A stretch of DNA of 64,000 nt from Croceivirga sp. (lineage in GTDB: Bacteria > Bacteroidota > Bacteroidia > Flavobacteriales > Flavobacteriaceae), in the NCBI GenBank assembly GCA_028284935.1, contig JANQQQ010000018.1:119957-183956 (forward strand), read 5' to 3'. Shown here in pieces: positions 15,257 to 23,988 of this stretch. Each line of letters starts with the position of its first letter. Positions within the stretch are counted from its first letter, which is position 1. Made by a program: the position numbers and the translations under genes. Under the pieces are notes generated by a model, which saw only the letters and a list, made by a program, of their open reading frames with translations, had not been told where the DNA came from and ran no database searches.

Positions 15257-16633
15257 ATGAGCTTATCAAAGCTCATAGAACATGGTTTTCGGCGTTTTCT
15301 TCCTTCGCCCTTCACCATTGCTGTTTTACTGACCGTATTGACCATTGTCTTGGCTTTGCTGTTTGGACAAGGTTCGGAAGACGGGAATCAATTGTTTCAT
15401 ATCCTCAAATTATGGGAACAAGGGGTTTGGAACAATGGGTTACTGGTGTTTGCCTACCAAATGATGTTAATTTTGGTGCTTGGGCATGTACTGGTATTGA
15501 GCAAACCCATGGAGCTTTTGATTTTAAAACTGACGGGATTGGTCAAAAACTCAGCCAATGCGGCTGTTTTAGTAACCCTTTCAACTTTATTGGTTTCCTT
15601 TTTCAACTGGGGTTTAGGATTGATTTTTGGTGCATTGTTAGCAAGAAAGGTAGGGGAATATGCCCAAGCAAAAAACATTCCCATTAGCTACCCTTTGATA
15701 GGAGCCTGTGGATACGCCGGATTAATGGTTTGGCATGGGGGAATTAGCGGTTCGGCCCCGTTAAAGGTTTCAGAGGCAGGGCATTTGACCGAATTAATGT
15801 CAAGTTTTCAAGCCCCATCATTGACGGCTAATTTGCCGGTCGCCATTTCAACTTCGGAAACTATTTTTAGTTGGTCCAATATCCTCATCTTCCTAACCGT
15901 ATTGATCGCTATCACGGCATTGTCCTATTATCTTGGAAAGCGGGTAAAACCAACGGAGCAGAAGCTTAATATCTACCATTTCAAAAACATAGGTTCCAAG
16001 AAACATCAAGGGGCCGAACGACTTGATCACTCCAAAACGTTTTCCGTCTTTTTTGGAGTCTTGATTTTAATTGCTTTTTTGGTACAATACCTTCCTTTTT
16101 TAAAGCAACTGAACCTGACCCCCAATCTATTGAACTTTTTTATGCTGGGACTGGCCATTGTTCTTCATGGGAATTTTTCCAATTTTTTAAGGGCGGTTGA
16201 AGAAGCCATAGGGGATGTGTCCGGTATTTTAATTCAATTTCCGCTCTATTTTGGGATTATGGGCATTATGGGAGGGAGTGGTATGATCAATCAAATCTCT
16301 GATTTTTTCGTCTCCATTAGTACAGAAACCACCTTGCCTATTTTCACGTTTTTAAGTGCCGGCCTGGTGAATATTTTTGTGCCCAGCGGAGGGGGGCAAT
16401 GGGCGGTACAAGGACCCTTGGTCTTGGAATCGGCCCTAGCGTTGGGAGTACCTTTGCCAAAAGCCATTATGGCCTTGGCCTATGGCGACCAATTGACCAA
16501 TATGCTCCAACCCTTTTGGGCCTTGCCCCTTTTGGGCATTACAAAGTTAAAAGCCAAGGAAATTCTTCCTTATACCTTGCTTTTTATGGTCGTCGGGGGA
16601 TGTATTTATATTTTAGGATTGCTGCTTTTTTAG
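15257..16633 (+). CDS. AtoE-like short-chain fatty acid transporter
   Basis: A 458-residue integral membrane protein with about 11-12 helices, of the AtoE / short-chain fatty acid transporter family (TIGR00366). Family stretches include FFNWGLGLIFGALLARK, the MVWHGGISGSAPL loop and the NIFVPSGGGQWAVQGP loop. Members carry acetoacetate, butyrate or related acids across the inner membrane. It lies 3 bases after the DUF3127 gene and 34 bases before aat, which has its own -7 box. No acyl-CoA transferase genes are next to it, so whether it imports ketone bodies or other short acids is open. Confidence 0.9.
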   Translation: MSLSKLIEHGFRRFLPSPFTIAVLLTVLTIVLALLFGQGSEDGNQLFHILKLWEQGVWNNGLLVFAYQMMLILVLGHVLVLSKPMELLILKLTGLVKNSANAAVLVTLSTLLVSFFNWGLGLIFGALLARKVGEYAQAKNIPISYPLIGACGYAGLMVWHGGISGSAPLKVSEAGHLTELMSSFQAPSLTANLPVAISTSETIFSWSNILIFLTVLIAITALSYYLGKRVKPTEQKLNIYHFKNIGSKKHQGAERLDHSKTFSVFFGVLILIAFLVQYLPFLKQLNLTPNLLNFFMLGLAIVLHGNFSNFLRAVEEAIGDVSGILIQFPLYFGIMGIMGGSGMINQISDFFVSISTETTLPIFTFLSAGLVNIFVPSGGGQWAVQGPLVLESALALGVPLPKAIMALAYGDQLTNMLQPFWALPLLGITKLKAKEILPYTLLFMVVGGCIYILGLLLF

Positions 16634-16644
16634 TCTATTTCCAA

Positions 16645-16652
16645 TAATTTTG
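16645..16652 (+). promoter_or_regulatory. -7 box of aat
   Basis: TAATTTTG fits TAnnTTTG and lies 15 bases before the aat ATG. This would give a leader of about 9 bases. No clean -33 element is seen. Confidence 0.4.
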
Positions 16653-16667
16653 TAAAAAAAGCTTCAA

Positions 16668-17336
16668 ATGGAAAAGGAGAATAAAGGGCTTCCCCTCTAT
16701 TTTTTGGATGACCGTTTGGAATTTCCTCCCGTTGATATGGCCAATGCGGACGGGTTATTGGCAGTTGGGGGCGATTTATCCCCAGAACGATTACTATCAG
16801 CGTACAAGAACGGAATTTTCCCTTGGTTCAATGATGATGACCTTATTTTGTGGTGGAGTCCCGACCCGAGAATGGTTTTGTTCCCGGACAAGGTCAAAAT
16901 ATCAAAAAGTATGGGCAAATTATTGCAACGGGGTGAGTTTAGACTAACAAAAAACGAAGCCTTTGAGGAAGTTTTGAATTATTGCGCAATTCAAAAACGC
17001 AAGGGACAAGAGGGCACGTGGATTACCAAAAATATGAAAGAGGCCTATTTGGAACTCCATAAAAGGGGTTTTGCCAAATCTTATGAAGTTTGGCAAGAAG
17101 ACCAACTGGTAGGAGGGCTCTATGGCGTAGATTTGGGAAAGGTTTTTTGTGGGGAGAGTATGTTCAGCACCGTTTCCAATGCCTCCAAATATGCATTCAT
17201 TAAAATGGCCGAAGAACTCGATAAAAAAGAGTATGCTATTATCGACTGTCAAGTGTACACGGATCATTTAAAAAGCTTAGGGGCGGAGGAAATTCCAAGA
17301 GAACAGTTCATTCAACTCTTACAGCGAAACGTTTAA
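16668..17336 (+). CDS. aat: Leucyl/phenylalanyl-tRNA--protein transferase
   Basis: A 222-residue Aat, the usual length. It transfers Leu or Phe from aminoacyl-tRNA to proteins with N-terminal Arg or Lys, marking them for ClpS/ClpAP degradation (N-end rule). Signature stretches are FPPVDMANADGLLAVGGDL, GIFPWF, WWSPDPRMVL and the central GGLYGVDLGKVFCGESMFS motif. The start is set by a -7 box at 16645-16652. Its last 18 bases overlap the end of the convergent DUF2490 gene. Confidence 0.97.
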   Translation: MEKENKGLPLYFLDDRLEFPPVDMANADGLLAVGGDLSPERLLSAYKNGIFPWFNDDDLILWWSPDPRMVLFPDKVKISKSMGKLLQRGEFRLTKNEAFEEVLNYCAIQKRKGQEGTWITKNMKEAYLELHKRGFAKSYEVWQEDQLVGGLYGVDLGKVFCGESMFSTVSNASKYAFIKMAEELDKKEYAIIDCQVYTDHLKSLGAEEIPREQFIQLLQRNV

Positions 17337-18005
17337 TGCGCTCAGAAAGAACAGTACATGCTGAAGGTCTTGGGCAATGTCTTCCGTTCGATATTCCACT
17401 CCCAACTGTAGTTTCATTTGTTCGCTAAGCTTCCACCCTAGATGAAGCGTAAACCGGGCATCATATTGGGGTTGTTTTTCTTTGGCGACACTGAGGAGGC
17501 TTTCCATGTTGCTTACCAAGTACGGTTCGCCAACATCCAACTTTTCACCTTTCAGGGGAAGGTCAAGCGTAAATCGGTAACGAAATCTGTGGGTAACCCG
17601 AACCGAGGTAATACGCTGTTCCGTACGGAGACGGTGGCCATAACGTACCACAAAGGGCTTTGAGGTAATATTGTATTGTTGGGTAAGGCGAAGTTCATTG
17701 GCGCCGCCATAAAATGTCTCCCTAAATCGATATAGAACACCTAGGGCAATGCTTTGGTTGTCCTGTACTTTGAGGTTCGAGAAGTGAACGAGGTCCAGTT
17801 GTCGAACACTCAATTGTGTTTCCTCATCGTCAAAAATATAATTGCGATTTTGAAGGGAAAAATTGTGCGAATAGATTTCCGAAACGGCGTAGTTTACTGC
17901 AGCAGAAGGTTGCCAATAGGCCGTGAGGTTTTCTTGGGCATATAGGGTACCCCATCCCAGACATACCCATAGCATACCCACTAAAAAGTTATTGGAAAAG
18001 GACAT
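17319..18005 (-). CDS. DUF2490 family secreted protein (probable outer-membrane barrel)
   Basis: A 228-residue protein with a signal peptide (cut likely after TLYAQ). The rest is a series of amphipathic beta strands such as KPFVVRYGHRLRTEQRI and HRFRYRFTLDLPL, fitting DUF2490, a small outer-membrane barrel-like family of unknown function. Its start overlaps by 17 bases the end of the next minus-strand gene upstream, indicating translational coupling with the PepSY-like protein. It converges on aat with an 18-base overlap. Confidence 0.8.
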   Translation of the reverse strand: MSFSNNFLVGMLWVCLGWGTLYAQENLTAYWQPSAAVNYAVSEIYSHNFSLQNRNYIFDDEETQLSVRQLDLVHFSNLKVQDNQSIALGVLYRFRETFYGGANELRLTQQYNITSKPFVVRYGHRLRTEQRITSVRVTHRFRYRFTLDLPLKGEKLDVGEPYLVSNMESLLSVAKEKQPQYDARFTLHLGWKLSEQMKLQLGVEYRTEDIAQDLQHVLFFLSALNVSL

Positions 18006-18573
18006 GGTCGTACTTAGGTGCCGCTGACTTTCTTGTCAACAAATGTTGTCCGTTGGAATCAAAGGTGACCTCGTATTCGCCATACCCTTCCTTGTCTTTC
18101 ACTGCAATGACCATTTCATAATTGATTTCGGGCAATATTAGATTTTGAAAAGCATTTCTAAGGACCGTTTTCGCGTCTGTCCCGTTCTTAAGGTACTGCT
18201 GTTGTATTTTTTTTATACGGAATTTTCCGTAGGTTTTTAAGAGGTGGTTGTTGATGGAATTCAAGGTCTCCTGGGGGATGTCATTTTCCCTAATGATGAA
18301 CTCCACGTCTTCCAAGGCTCCATTTTCGTCAAATTCCACACTATAGAACAGTTTGTCTTTTTTGAATTTTACCTCATAGGAAGATTTTTTACCATCCAAT
18401 TCCTTGTAGAACCGCAATCGTTTTACATTATTTAAATGATGCGATAAAACTGGAAGGATGGATTGCGGAAGTTCCTCTTTGTCAATTCTAAATTCCCGTT
18501 CTTGTTTCTTTTGACCAAAACAAAAAACATTCGTTAACAGTAAAAAAATGACAGTGCAAGTTGTAAGTCGCAT
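17989..18573 (-). CDS. PepSY-like secreted protein
   Basis: A 194-residue protein with a signal peptide (cut near CFGQ). The mature part holds what look like two copies of a PepSY-like alpha/beta unit: the first around LPVLSHHLNNVKRLRFYKELDGKK, the second around AFQNLILPEINYEMVIAV followed by YGEYEVTFDSNGQ. Such domains act in the periplasm, sometimes as protease inhibitors or ligand binders. It is coupled to the downstream DUF2490 gene (17-base overlap) and is 4 bases downstream of the GH13 gene on the same strand, so it may belong to one long transcript with the sugar genes. Confidence 0.7.
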   Translation of the reverse strand: MRLTTCTVIFLLLTNVFCFGQKKQEREFRIDKEELPQSILPVLSHHLNNVKRLRFYKELDGKKSSYEVKFKKDKLFYSVEFDENGALEDVEFIIRENDIPQETLNSINNHLLKTYGKFRIKKIQQQYLKNGTDAKTVLRNAFQNLILPEINYEMVIAVKDKEGYGEYEVTFDSNGQHLLTRKSAAPKYDHVLFQ

Positions 18574-18577
18574 AGCC

Positions 18578-20257
18578 TTAAATTACAACATTTGATGAAT
18601 CCACCCTAACCAAGATCTTGGTCTGCCAAGGGTGAAGATGAAAAAGATCCTGGGTTACATTTTCAAGATTGGTTTTACAAAGCATAAACCTTTCCACATT
18701 CAAATCGGCAGCAAATTTTTGAGGTTCATTGCTCATGTTATGAAGTATTAAGAATTCAGAGGCTTCATCCCACCTTCGGTAAATAAATAACTGAGGGTGT
18801 TCTTCTTGCAAACATTCGTAATCACCATATACCAAAACTGAATTTTTCTTACGGAACTGGATAATATCCCTATAATAGTTTAGAATGGAGGTTTCACAAG
18901 TTTCTTGGGCAGCCACATTAAGGGAAGTATAGTTTGGATTGATGGACAACCATGGTTTTCCTTCAGTAAAACCTGAATTTCTCTGGTCATTCCATTGCAT
19001 GGGCGTTCTGGCATTGTCCCTACTTTGCGAGTGTACGATAGTAAGAAAGGCATCCATGTCCTGCCCATTTTTTTCAGCTTCGCACCATGCATTCAACGTT
19101 TCCACGTCGTTATAATGACCAATATTGGGATAGGCAACATTAGTCATTCCAATTTCATCACCCTGATATAGGTAAACCGTACCACCCATGGTCAACAATA
19201 AGGTGATCAGTAATTTTGATGAGGCATCATGGTATTCCCTGTCATTTCCAAAGCGGGAAACCATTCGGGAAAAATCATGGTTGCCCAAAAAAATGCTGCC
19301 CCAGCCCCCTTTTTTTAGAGCTTCGTCCCAATCGGAAAATACGTTTTTAAACTTGGGTAAATCATAGGGTACGGGGTCATATTTTCCTCCTTCGCCACAG
19401 TCAATGTACAAGTGGTCAAAATGAAAGACCATATCCAACTCTTCCCTTTTTTCGTCTACATAAAGAAGCCCGTTTTTGAGGTCAATTCCCGGACCTTCCC
19501 CTACGGTCATGATATCGTACTTGGAAAGTACCTTTTGGTTCATTTCATGTAAATACTGGTGTATTTTTGGACCATTGGCATATAGGTTGATAATGGTATC
19601 TTGGAATTTTGGATACGGGGAGTCTTCAAAAACAGCCGGCTTTGAAATCAATGATATCACATCCATTCGAAAACCATCAACCCCCTTTTTGAACCAGTAT
19701 TCCATGACGTCAAAGATTTCTCTCCGTACCTTGGGATTTTCCCAATTTAAATCAGGTTGTTTTTTTGTGAAATAATGCAAGTAGTACTGCTGGGTATCTT
19801 CATCATATTCCCAAGCACTCCCGTTAAAAAAAGATGTCCAATTGGTGGGGGGACCATTACCTTTGCCATCCTTCCAAATATAATAATCCCTATAGGGGTT
19901 GTCTTTCGATTTTTTTGACTCCTTGAACCAAGAATGTTCATCAGAAGTATGGTTGGCTACCAAATCCATCACCAATTTCAGGCCTCTTTTGTGCATTTGT
20001 TCCAAGAGGGTTTCAAAAACTTCCTGACCTCCAAAATCCTTGGATATTTTTCGGTAATTACTAATGTCATATCCATTATCATCATTTGGGGATTCATACA
20101 CGGGGCATAGCCATATGACATCGACACCAAGGGATTTTATGTAATCCAGTTTTTCTATAATTCCTGGAATATCTCCAATACCATCCCCTGTGGTATCCTT
20201 AAATGAACGCGGATATATTTGATATACCACGCTTTCCTTCCACCAATTTCTACTCAT
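18578..20257 (-). CDS. GH13 alpha-glucosidase (oligo-1,6-glucosidase type)
   Basis: A 559-residue cytoplasmic GH13 enzyme without signal peptide, of the alpha-glucosidase / trehalose-6-phosphate hydrolase / oligo-1,6-glucosidase group. Landmarks: WWKESVVYQIYPRSF at the N-terminus; the calcium loop DTTGDGIGDI; the nucleophile Asp199 in GFRMDV; the acid Glu254 in TVGEGPG; and Asp328 in GNHD. These hydrolyse terminal alpha-glucosidic bonds of small oligosaccharides. A sodium:solute symporter gene lies 16 bases upstream on the same strand, so the pair probably imports and splits a disaccharide such as maltose, isomaltose or trehalose. The substrate is inferred. Confidence 0.95.
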   Translation of the reverse strand: MSRNWWKESVVYQIYPRSFKDTTGDGIGDIPGIIEKLDYIKSLGVDVIWLCPVYESPNDDNGYDISNYRKISKDFGGQEVFETLLEQMHKRGLKLVMDLVANHTSDEHSWFKESKKSKDNPYRDYYIWKDGKGNGPPTNWTSFFNGSAWEYDEDTQQYYLHYFTKKQPDLNWENPKVRREIFDVMEYWFKKGVDGFRMDVISLISKPAVFEDSPYPKFQDTIINLYANGPKIHQYLHEMNQKVLSKYDIMTVGEGPGIDLKNGLLYVDEKREELDMVFHFDHLYIDCGEGGKYDPVPYDLPKFKNVFSDWDEALKKGGWGSIFLGNHDFSRMVSRFGNDREYHDASSKLLITLLLTMGGTVYLYQGDEIGMTNVAYPNIGHYNDVETLNAWCEAEKNGQDMDAFLTIVHSQSRDNARTPMQWNDQRNSGFTEGKPWLSINPNYTSLNVAAQETCETSILNYYRDIIQFRKKNSVLVYGDYECLQEEHPQLFIYRRWDEASEFLILHNMSNEPQKFAADLNVERFMLCKTNLENVTQDLFHLHPWQTKILVRVDSSNVVI

Positions 20258-20273
20258 AAAATTCCTGAATCCG

Positions 20274-21932
20274 TTATGCGAAAATGAAGTAGGTGCTGAT
20301 TACCAATACTGTAATGAACACACCGGTTACAAAGGCGTATTTCCAAATACTAATATCAATGGCATCGGTTGTTTCTTCAGCAGTGATTTCTTTTTTGGGA
20401 TGTAACCATCCAAAAATCAACATCACCAAAGTATTGACCACAAATAAGATGCCCATAACATGCAAATAGTGTGGATAGGCCCTAGCCTTTATAACGCTCA
20501 ATTGATCTAAATCGGTAATGCCTTGGGCCTCAGCAGCCAGTACGGCACTTTCCCTAAAATGGGGTTCTAGAAATAGCAGGCTAATAAGATACATGATAAC
20601 TCCACCTATCATGACTACCTTAGCCCCAATGGCGGGCACTTTTTTGGTTAAAACACCTACCATGACCACCGCCAATATAGGAACACTTAAACTGCCCAAC
20701 GATTGTTGTATATAACTGAAAAGCCCATCAGGGGCATTGGCGATAAACGGAGCAATAATCATGGATATTAAACCAAGTCCAATGCCAAACTTCTTACCGG
20801 CCCTTACGGTTTCGGTATCCGAAGCAGTCTGTTTAAAGAAAAACTTGTAGAGATCAACCCCGAATAAGGTAACGCTACTGTTCAAAAGGCTATTGAACGA
20901 ACTTAGGACGGCACCGAATAGCACCGCAGCAAAAAAACCGGTCAACGCCGCGGGCAGGACTTTTGCGACCAAAGCAGGGTAGGCCTGGTCGGGATTTTCC
21001 AACTGACCATCAAAGACGTGCCAAGAAATAATTCCAGGTACGACAACGATAATCGGGATAATAAACTTTACAAATGCCGCCAATAGTATCCCTTTTTGTC
21101 CTTCTTTAAGGCTTTTCGCTCCAAAGACACGCTGCAAAATAGATTGATTGGTACCCCAATAATACAATTGGGCGAGCATCATTCCTGTAAAAACCGTACC
21201 AAACGGAATGGAGGAATCGACGGCTCCCATCATTTTAAACTTTTCTGGATTGGAATTCCAAAGGGTCTTTATACCTGCCCCAAGGTCTCCATCACCGATT
21301 AGGAGTAAGCCAAAGATGGGGATTAGGATACCCCCTGCCAACAGACCGATGGCGTTAATAAGATCTGAAACGGCAACTGCTTTTAGTCCTCCAAAAACGG
21401 CATAAATCATGCCTATAATACCAATGCTCCAAACGCATATCCAAATAACGCTCCAAGAATCCATATTCAAAACACTGGGTAAATCGAACATGGTACTGAA
21501 CGCCAATGAACCTGAATATAAAATGGTAGGCAGTAAAACAAGACCATAGGCGAATAGAAAAAGCATGGAAAGCAAAGCATTGGTCTGTTTGTCAAACCTA
21601 CTTTCAATGAATTGGGGAATGGTAGTAATCCCTCTTTTCATGTATTTTGGGAGAAGAAATATTGCTGTAAAGACCATAGCAATGGCGGCAAGTGTTTCCC
21701 ATGCCATAACCATTAGGCCTTCTTCAAAGGCCTGTCCATTTAACCCAACAATCTGTTCAGCTGAAAGATTGGTCAAAAGTAAGGATCCCGCAATGGTAAC
21801 GGCACCTAGGGTACGCCCCCCAAGATAGTAACCCTCAGCTGAACTTTCATCCGTTTTTCTGGTCGCATACCAAGATACGATAGCCACCAATAATGTAAAT
21901 CCTAAAAAGGAGGCAATAGTAAGGAATTCCAT
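20274..21932 (-). CDS. Sodium:solute symporter (SSS/SLC5 family, probable sugar uptake)
   Basis: A 552-residue symporter with about 14 transmembrane helices. The motif AEGYYLGGRTLGAVTIAGSL at the start of helices 1-2 and the NLSAEQIVGLNG segment are typical of SglT-like sodium/sugar cotransporters. It is the first gene of a transcript with the alpha-glucosidase (16-base gap), supporting uptake of a glucose-containing oligosaccharide driven by sodium, as is common in marine bacteria. No SusC/SusD pair is next to it, so outer-membrane passage must be by another route. Confidence 0.93.
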   Translation of the reverse strand: MEFLTIASFLGFTLLVAIVSWYATRKTDESSAEGYYLGGRTLGAVTIAGSLLLTNLSAEQIVGLNGQAFEEGLMVMAWETLAAIAMVFTAIFLLPKYMKRGITTIPQFIESRFDKQTNALLSMLFLFAYGLVLLPTILYSGSLAFSTMFDLPSVLNMDSWSVIWICVWSIGIIGMIYAVFGGLKAVAVSDLINAIGLLAGGILIPIFGLLLIGDGDLGAGIKTLWNSNPEKFKMMGAVDSSIPFGTVFTGMMLAQLYYWGTNQSILQRVFGAKSLKEGQKGILLAAFVKFIIPIIVVVPGIISWHVFDGQLENPDQAYPALVAKVLPAALTGFFAAVLFGAVLSSFNSLLNSSVTLFGVDLYKFFFKQTASDTETVRAGKKFGIGLGLISMIIAPFIANAPDGLFSYIQQSLGSLSVPILAVVMVGVLTKKVPAIGAKVVMIGGVIMYLISLLFLEPHFRESAVLAAEAQGITDLDQLSVIKARAYPHYLHVMGILFVVNTLVMLIFGWLHPKKEITAEETTDAIDISIWKYAFVTGVFITVLVISTYFIFA

Positions 21933-22000
21933 ACAAAACGGGTTTAGTCAGTTGATTCTGGCTAAAAATAGGGAAATATCAAGAATTTGAAGTTTGGGGA

Positions 22001-22564
22001 TTATACCATGGAATACCTAAAACAGCTAACTTCATGATCATTGACCATACCTGTGGCTTGCATGAAAGCATAAACAACCGTGCTGCCCACAAATTTGAAG
22101 CCTCTTTTTTTCAAATCCTTACTGATGGAATCCGATAATGCTGTTTTGGCAGGAGCGTCCTTATAATCTTTAAAGGCATTTTTAATGGGCGTTCCATTTA
22201 CGAATCCCCATATATATTTTGAAAAGCTTCCATATTCTTTTTGAACTTGAATAAAGGCTTTGGCATTTGATATAGTGGCATTGACTTTAAGTTTGTTTCT
22301 AACTATTCCTGAATCTTGCAACAAACTATCGATTTTCGCTTGAGGGTATTCGGCTATTTTTCGATAATCGAAATGGTCAAAGGCTTTTCTGAAATTTTCA
22401 CGCTTTCGGAGTATGGTAATCCAACTAAGTCCCGCTTGAAAGGTTTCCAACACCAAGAATTCAAAAAGTGTGGCATCGTCATGGACCGGAACGCCCCATT
22501 CTTCGTCGTGATAGGCTTCATAGAGCGAGTCGCCAACGCACCATCCACAGCGGCGCTTTTCCAT
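22001..22564 (-). CDS. tag: DNA-3-methyladenine glycosylase I
   Basis: A 187-residue Tag enzyme that excises 3-methyladenine from alkylated DNA. The zinc-binding quartet of the E. coli protein is present: Cys6 (RRCGWC), His19 (YEAYHDEEWG), His177 and Cys181 (NDHEVSCF). The helix-hairpin-helix-like region and the FQAGLSWITILRKRENFRKAF segment are well conserved. It lies 9 bases downstream of the SbtA-like gene on the same strand, so the two are probably co-transcribed although their functions appear unrelated. Confidence 0.97.
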   Translation of the reverse strand: MEKRRCGWCVGDSLYEAYHDEEWGVPVHDDATLFEFLVLETFQAGLSWITILRKRENFRKAFDHFDYRKIAEYPQAKIDSLLQDSGIVRNKLKVNATISNAKAFIQVQKEYGSFSKYIWGFVNGTPIKNAFKDYKDAPAKTALSDSISKDLKKRGFKFVGSTVVYAFMQATGMVNDHEVSCFRYSMV

Positions 22565-22573
22565 AGTGATGCA

Positions 22574-23536
22574 CTAAAAATTTTGTACAATATACAGATA
22601 AAGTGGCATGCCTAGGGTAATGTTGAAAGGAAATGTAATGGCCAATGCCATGGGCAAATAAAGACTTGGATTCGCCTTGGGAGCTGCCAATCTCATTGCT
22701 GCAGGAACGGCAATATAAGAAGCACTGGCCGCTAAGATGGCAAATAAAAATCTGTTCCCTTCGTTTGCAGTAATATATTGAGTGAACCACGCAACAAAGA
22801 TTCCATTTAAAATAGGGATGATGAGGGCGAAAAGTAATGCAAACCAGCCCTTCTTTACAAAGTCATTTAGTTTCTTACCACTGGAAATACCCATATCCAG
22901 CAAGAAAACCGCCAAGAATCCCTTGAAAATATCCGTGGTAAATGGTTTAATGTCCTGTGCTTGATGCTCATTGGCGAAATAACCAATAGCCAAACTACCT
23001 AAAATGAGTAGAACACTACCATTGGTCAACGCGTGGTGCACGACTTTCTTAAAATCACCATTTTTTGGTTTTTCCTTATTGAAAATAGCCATTAGGAGCA
23101 CACCAATTATGATGGAAGGTGCTTCCATTAAGGCCATTACGGCAACCATATGGCCACCAAAATTGATCTGTTCAATTTCTAGAAAGGATATGGCCGTTAC
23201 AAAGGTTACGGCACTGACCGAACCATATGCTGCAGCGATGGCACCTGAATTTGGGACCGAAAATTTTCGCCTTAATATAAAGTAGCTGTAGATGGGGACA
23301 ATAATGGCCAGTACAATACCAAAGAGAAGTGACCAAACAATCTCCATATTGAGTTCGCTGTGAGAGAGTTCTACGCCGCCCTTAAACCCTATAGCAAAAA
23401 GTAGATAGAGGGAAATAAACTTTGAGGAGTTGGGAGGAATTTCAAGATCACTTTTCAACTGCACTGCTATTATTCCCAAAAAGAAGAATAACAGTGCAGG
23501 ATTGGTGAGATTATCCAGCAGTAGGTGTAAGTCCAT
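22574..23536 (-). CDS. SbtA-like sodium-dependent bicarbonate transporter
   Basis: A 320-residue protein with about ten transmembrane helices in two inverted halves, of the Sbt_1 (SbtA, formerly DUF897) family; family motifs include FKGGVELSH and AAAYGSVSAVTFVTA. SbtA imports bicarbonate with sodium. In a heterotroph it would feed anaplerotic carboxylation and may suit marine life. It is part of a minus-strand unit (small membrane gene, sbtA, tag) that faces a LysR regulator of the CbbR/CmpR type across a palindrome-rich spacer, strong context for control by that regulator. No SbtB (PII-like) gene is adjacent. Confidence 0.9.
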   Translation of the reverse strand: MDLHLLLDNLTNPALLFFFLGIIAVQLKSDLEIPPNSSKFISLYLLFAIGFKGGVELSHSELNMEIVWSLLFGIVLAIIVPIYSYFILRRKFSVPNSGAIAAAYGSVSAVTFVTAISFLEIEQINFGGHMVAVMALMEAPSIIIGVLLMAIFNKEKPKNGDFKKVVHHALTNGSVLLILGSLAIGYFANEHQAQDIKPFTTDIFKGFLAVFLLDMGISSGKKLNDFVKKGWFALLFALIIPILNGIFVAWFTQYITANEGNRFLFAILAASASYIAVPAAMRLAAPKANPSLYLPMALAITFPFNITLGMPLYLYIVQNF

Positions 23537-23541
23537 TAAGG

Positions 23542-23667
23542 CTATTCTTCAACGAAAAACCAGGGCTCAACGTTGATTTGCAATTTTTTTCCCATGTAAC
23601 GAAGCTGCGCGACAAATGCTGCGGTTTTTTCTGTTTTGTGTTGACCATGATATCCACTATCATGAAC
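23542..23667 (-). other. Possible displaced or start-less 41-codon reading frame
   Basis: Between the small membrane gene and the sbtA-like gene, and in frame with the former after its TAA, the minus strand reads 41 codons (from VHDSGYHGQHKTEK to INVEPWFFVEE) before a TAG that lies 5 bases from the sbtA-like ATG. Composition is protein-like, but no ATG, GTG or TTG sits at its beginning. It may be a read-through tail, a gene decayed at its start, or chance. Confidence 0.3.
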
Positions 23668-23904
23668 TTAATTACGTTTTATCTGTTTTTGACCAATAAA
23701 GTGCATTCCAATAAGTGCAAAGACGATGAAAGCCCCCATTGACAACCACTCGAAGAACAAATAATCATTGATGGCCGAAAGAATTAAAAAAGCACCAAAA
23801 CATAAACCTATGATAAGATAGGCGACGGTGTTGATTTGGCTAGAGGCCATACGCGCTTTCTTATAGTTGGCCGAATCTAAATCCTGTGTTGTTCGTAAAG
23901 ACAT
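23668..23904 (-). CDS. Small two-helix membrane protein upstream of sbtA-like gene
   Basis: A 78-residue protein with two hydrophobic helices (about residues 25-45 and 50-70) and a basic tail (GQKQIKRN). No family is recognised. The ATG at 23904 is chosen over a TTG at 23925 because a CATCTTTG sequence (minus strand, 23930 to 23923), one base from the -7 consensus, overlaps the longer form. It is the first gene of the unit that includes the bicarbonate transporter and tag, and its promoter region carries the palindromes shared with the LysR gene. A role as a small transporter subunit is possible but unproven. Confidence 0.65.
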   Translation of the reverse strand: MSLRTTQDLDSANYKKARMASSQINTVAYLIIGLCFGAFLILSAINDYLFFEWLSMGAFIVFALIGMHFIGQKQIKRN

Positions 23905-23935
23905 TTGTTCTATGATTTTGCGCAAAGATGAAACA

Positions 23936-23963
23936 AAATATAAATAAATTTTTATTTATATTT
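23936..23963. promoter_or_regulatory. 28-bp perfect palindrome between sbtA unit and LysR gene
   Basis: AAATATAAATAAA (23936-23948) and TTTATTTATATTT (23951-23963) are exact reverse complements around a TT centre. It is AT-only, so chance is more likely than for mixed sequence, but 13 perfect pairs in the divergent spacer of a LysR gene make an operator or an upstream promoter element plausible. Confidence 0.5.
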
Positions 23964-23966
23964 ATT

Positions 23967-23983
23967 ATTCTTAATATAAGAAT
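23967..23983. promoter_or_regulatory. Candidate LysR operator
   Basis: ATTCTTAATATAAGAAT is a perfect 7-3-7 palindrome containing the T-N11-A core of LysR-type binding boxes. It ends 5 bases before the LysR ATG, a position that fits autorepression and shared control of the divergent bicarbonate-transporter unit. Confidence 0.6.
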
Positions 23984-23988
23984 TATTT

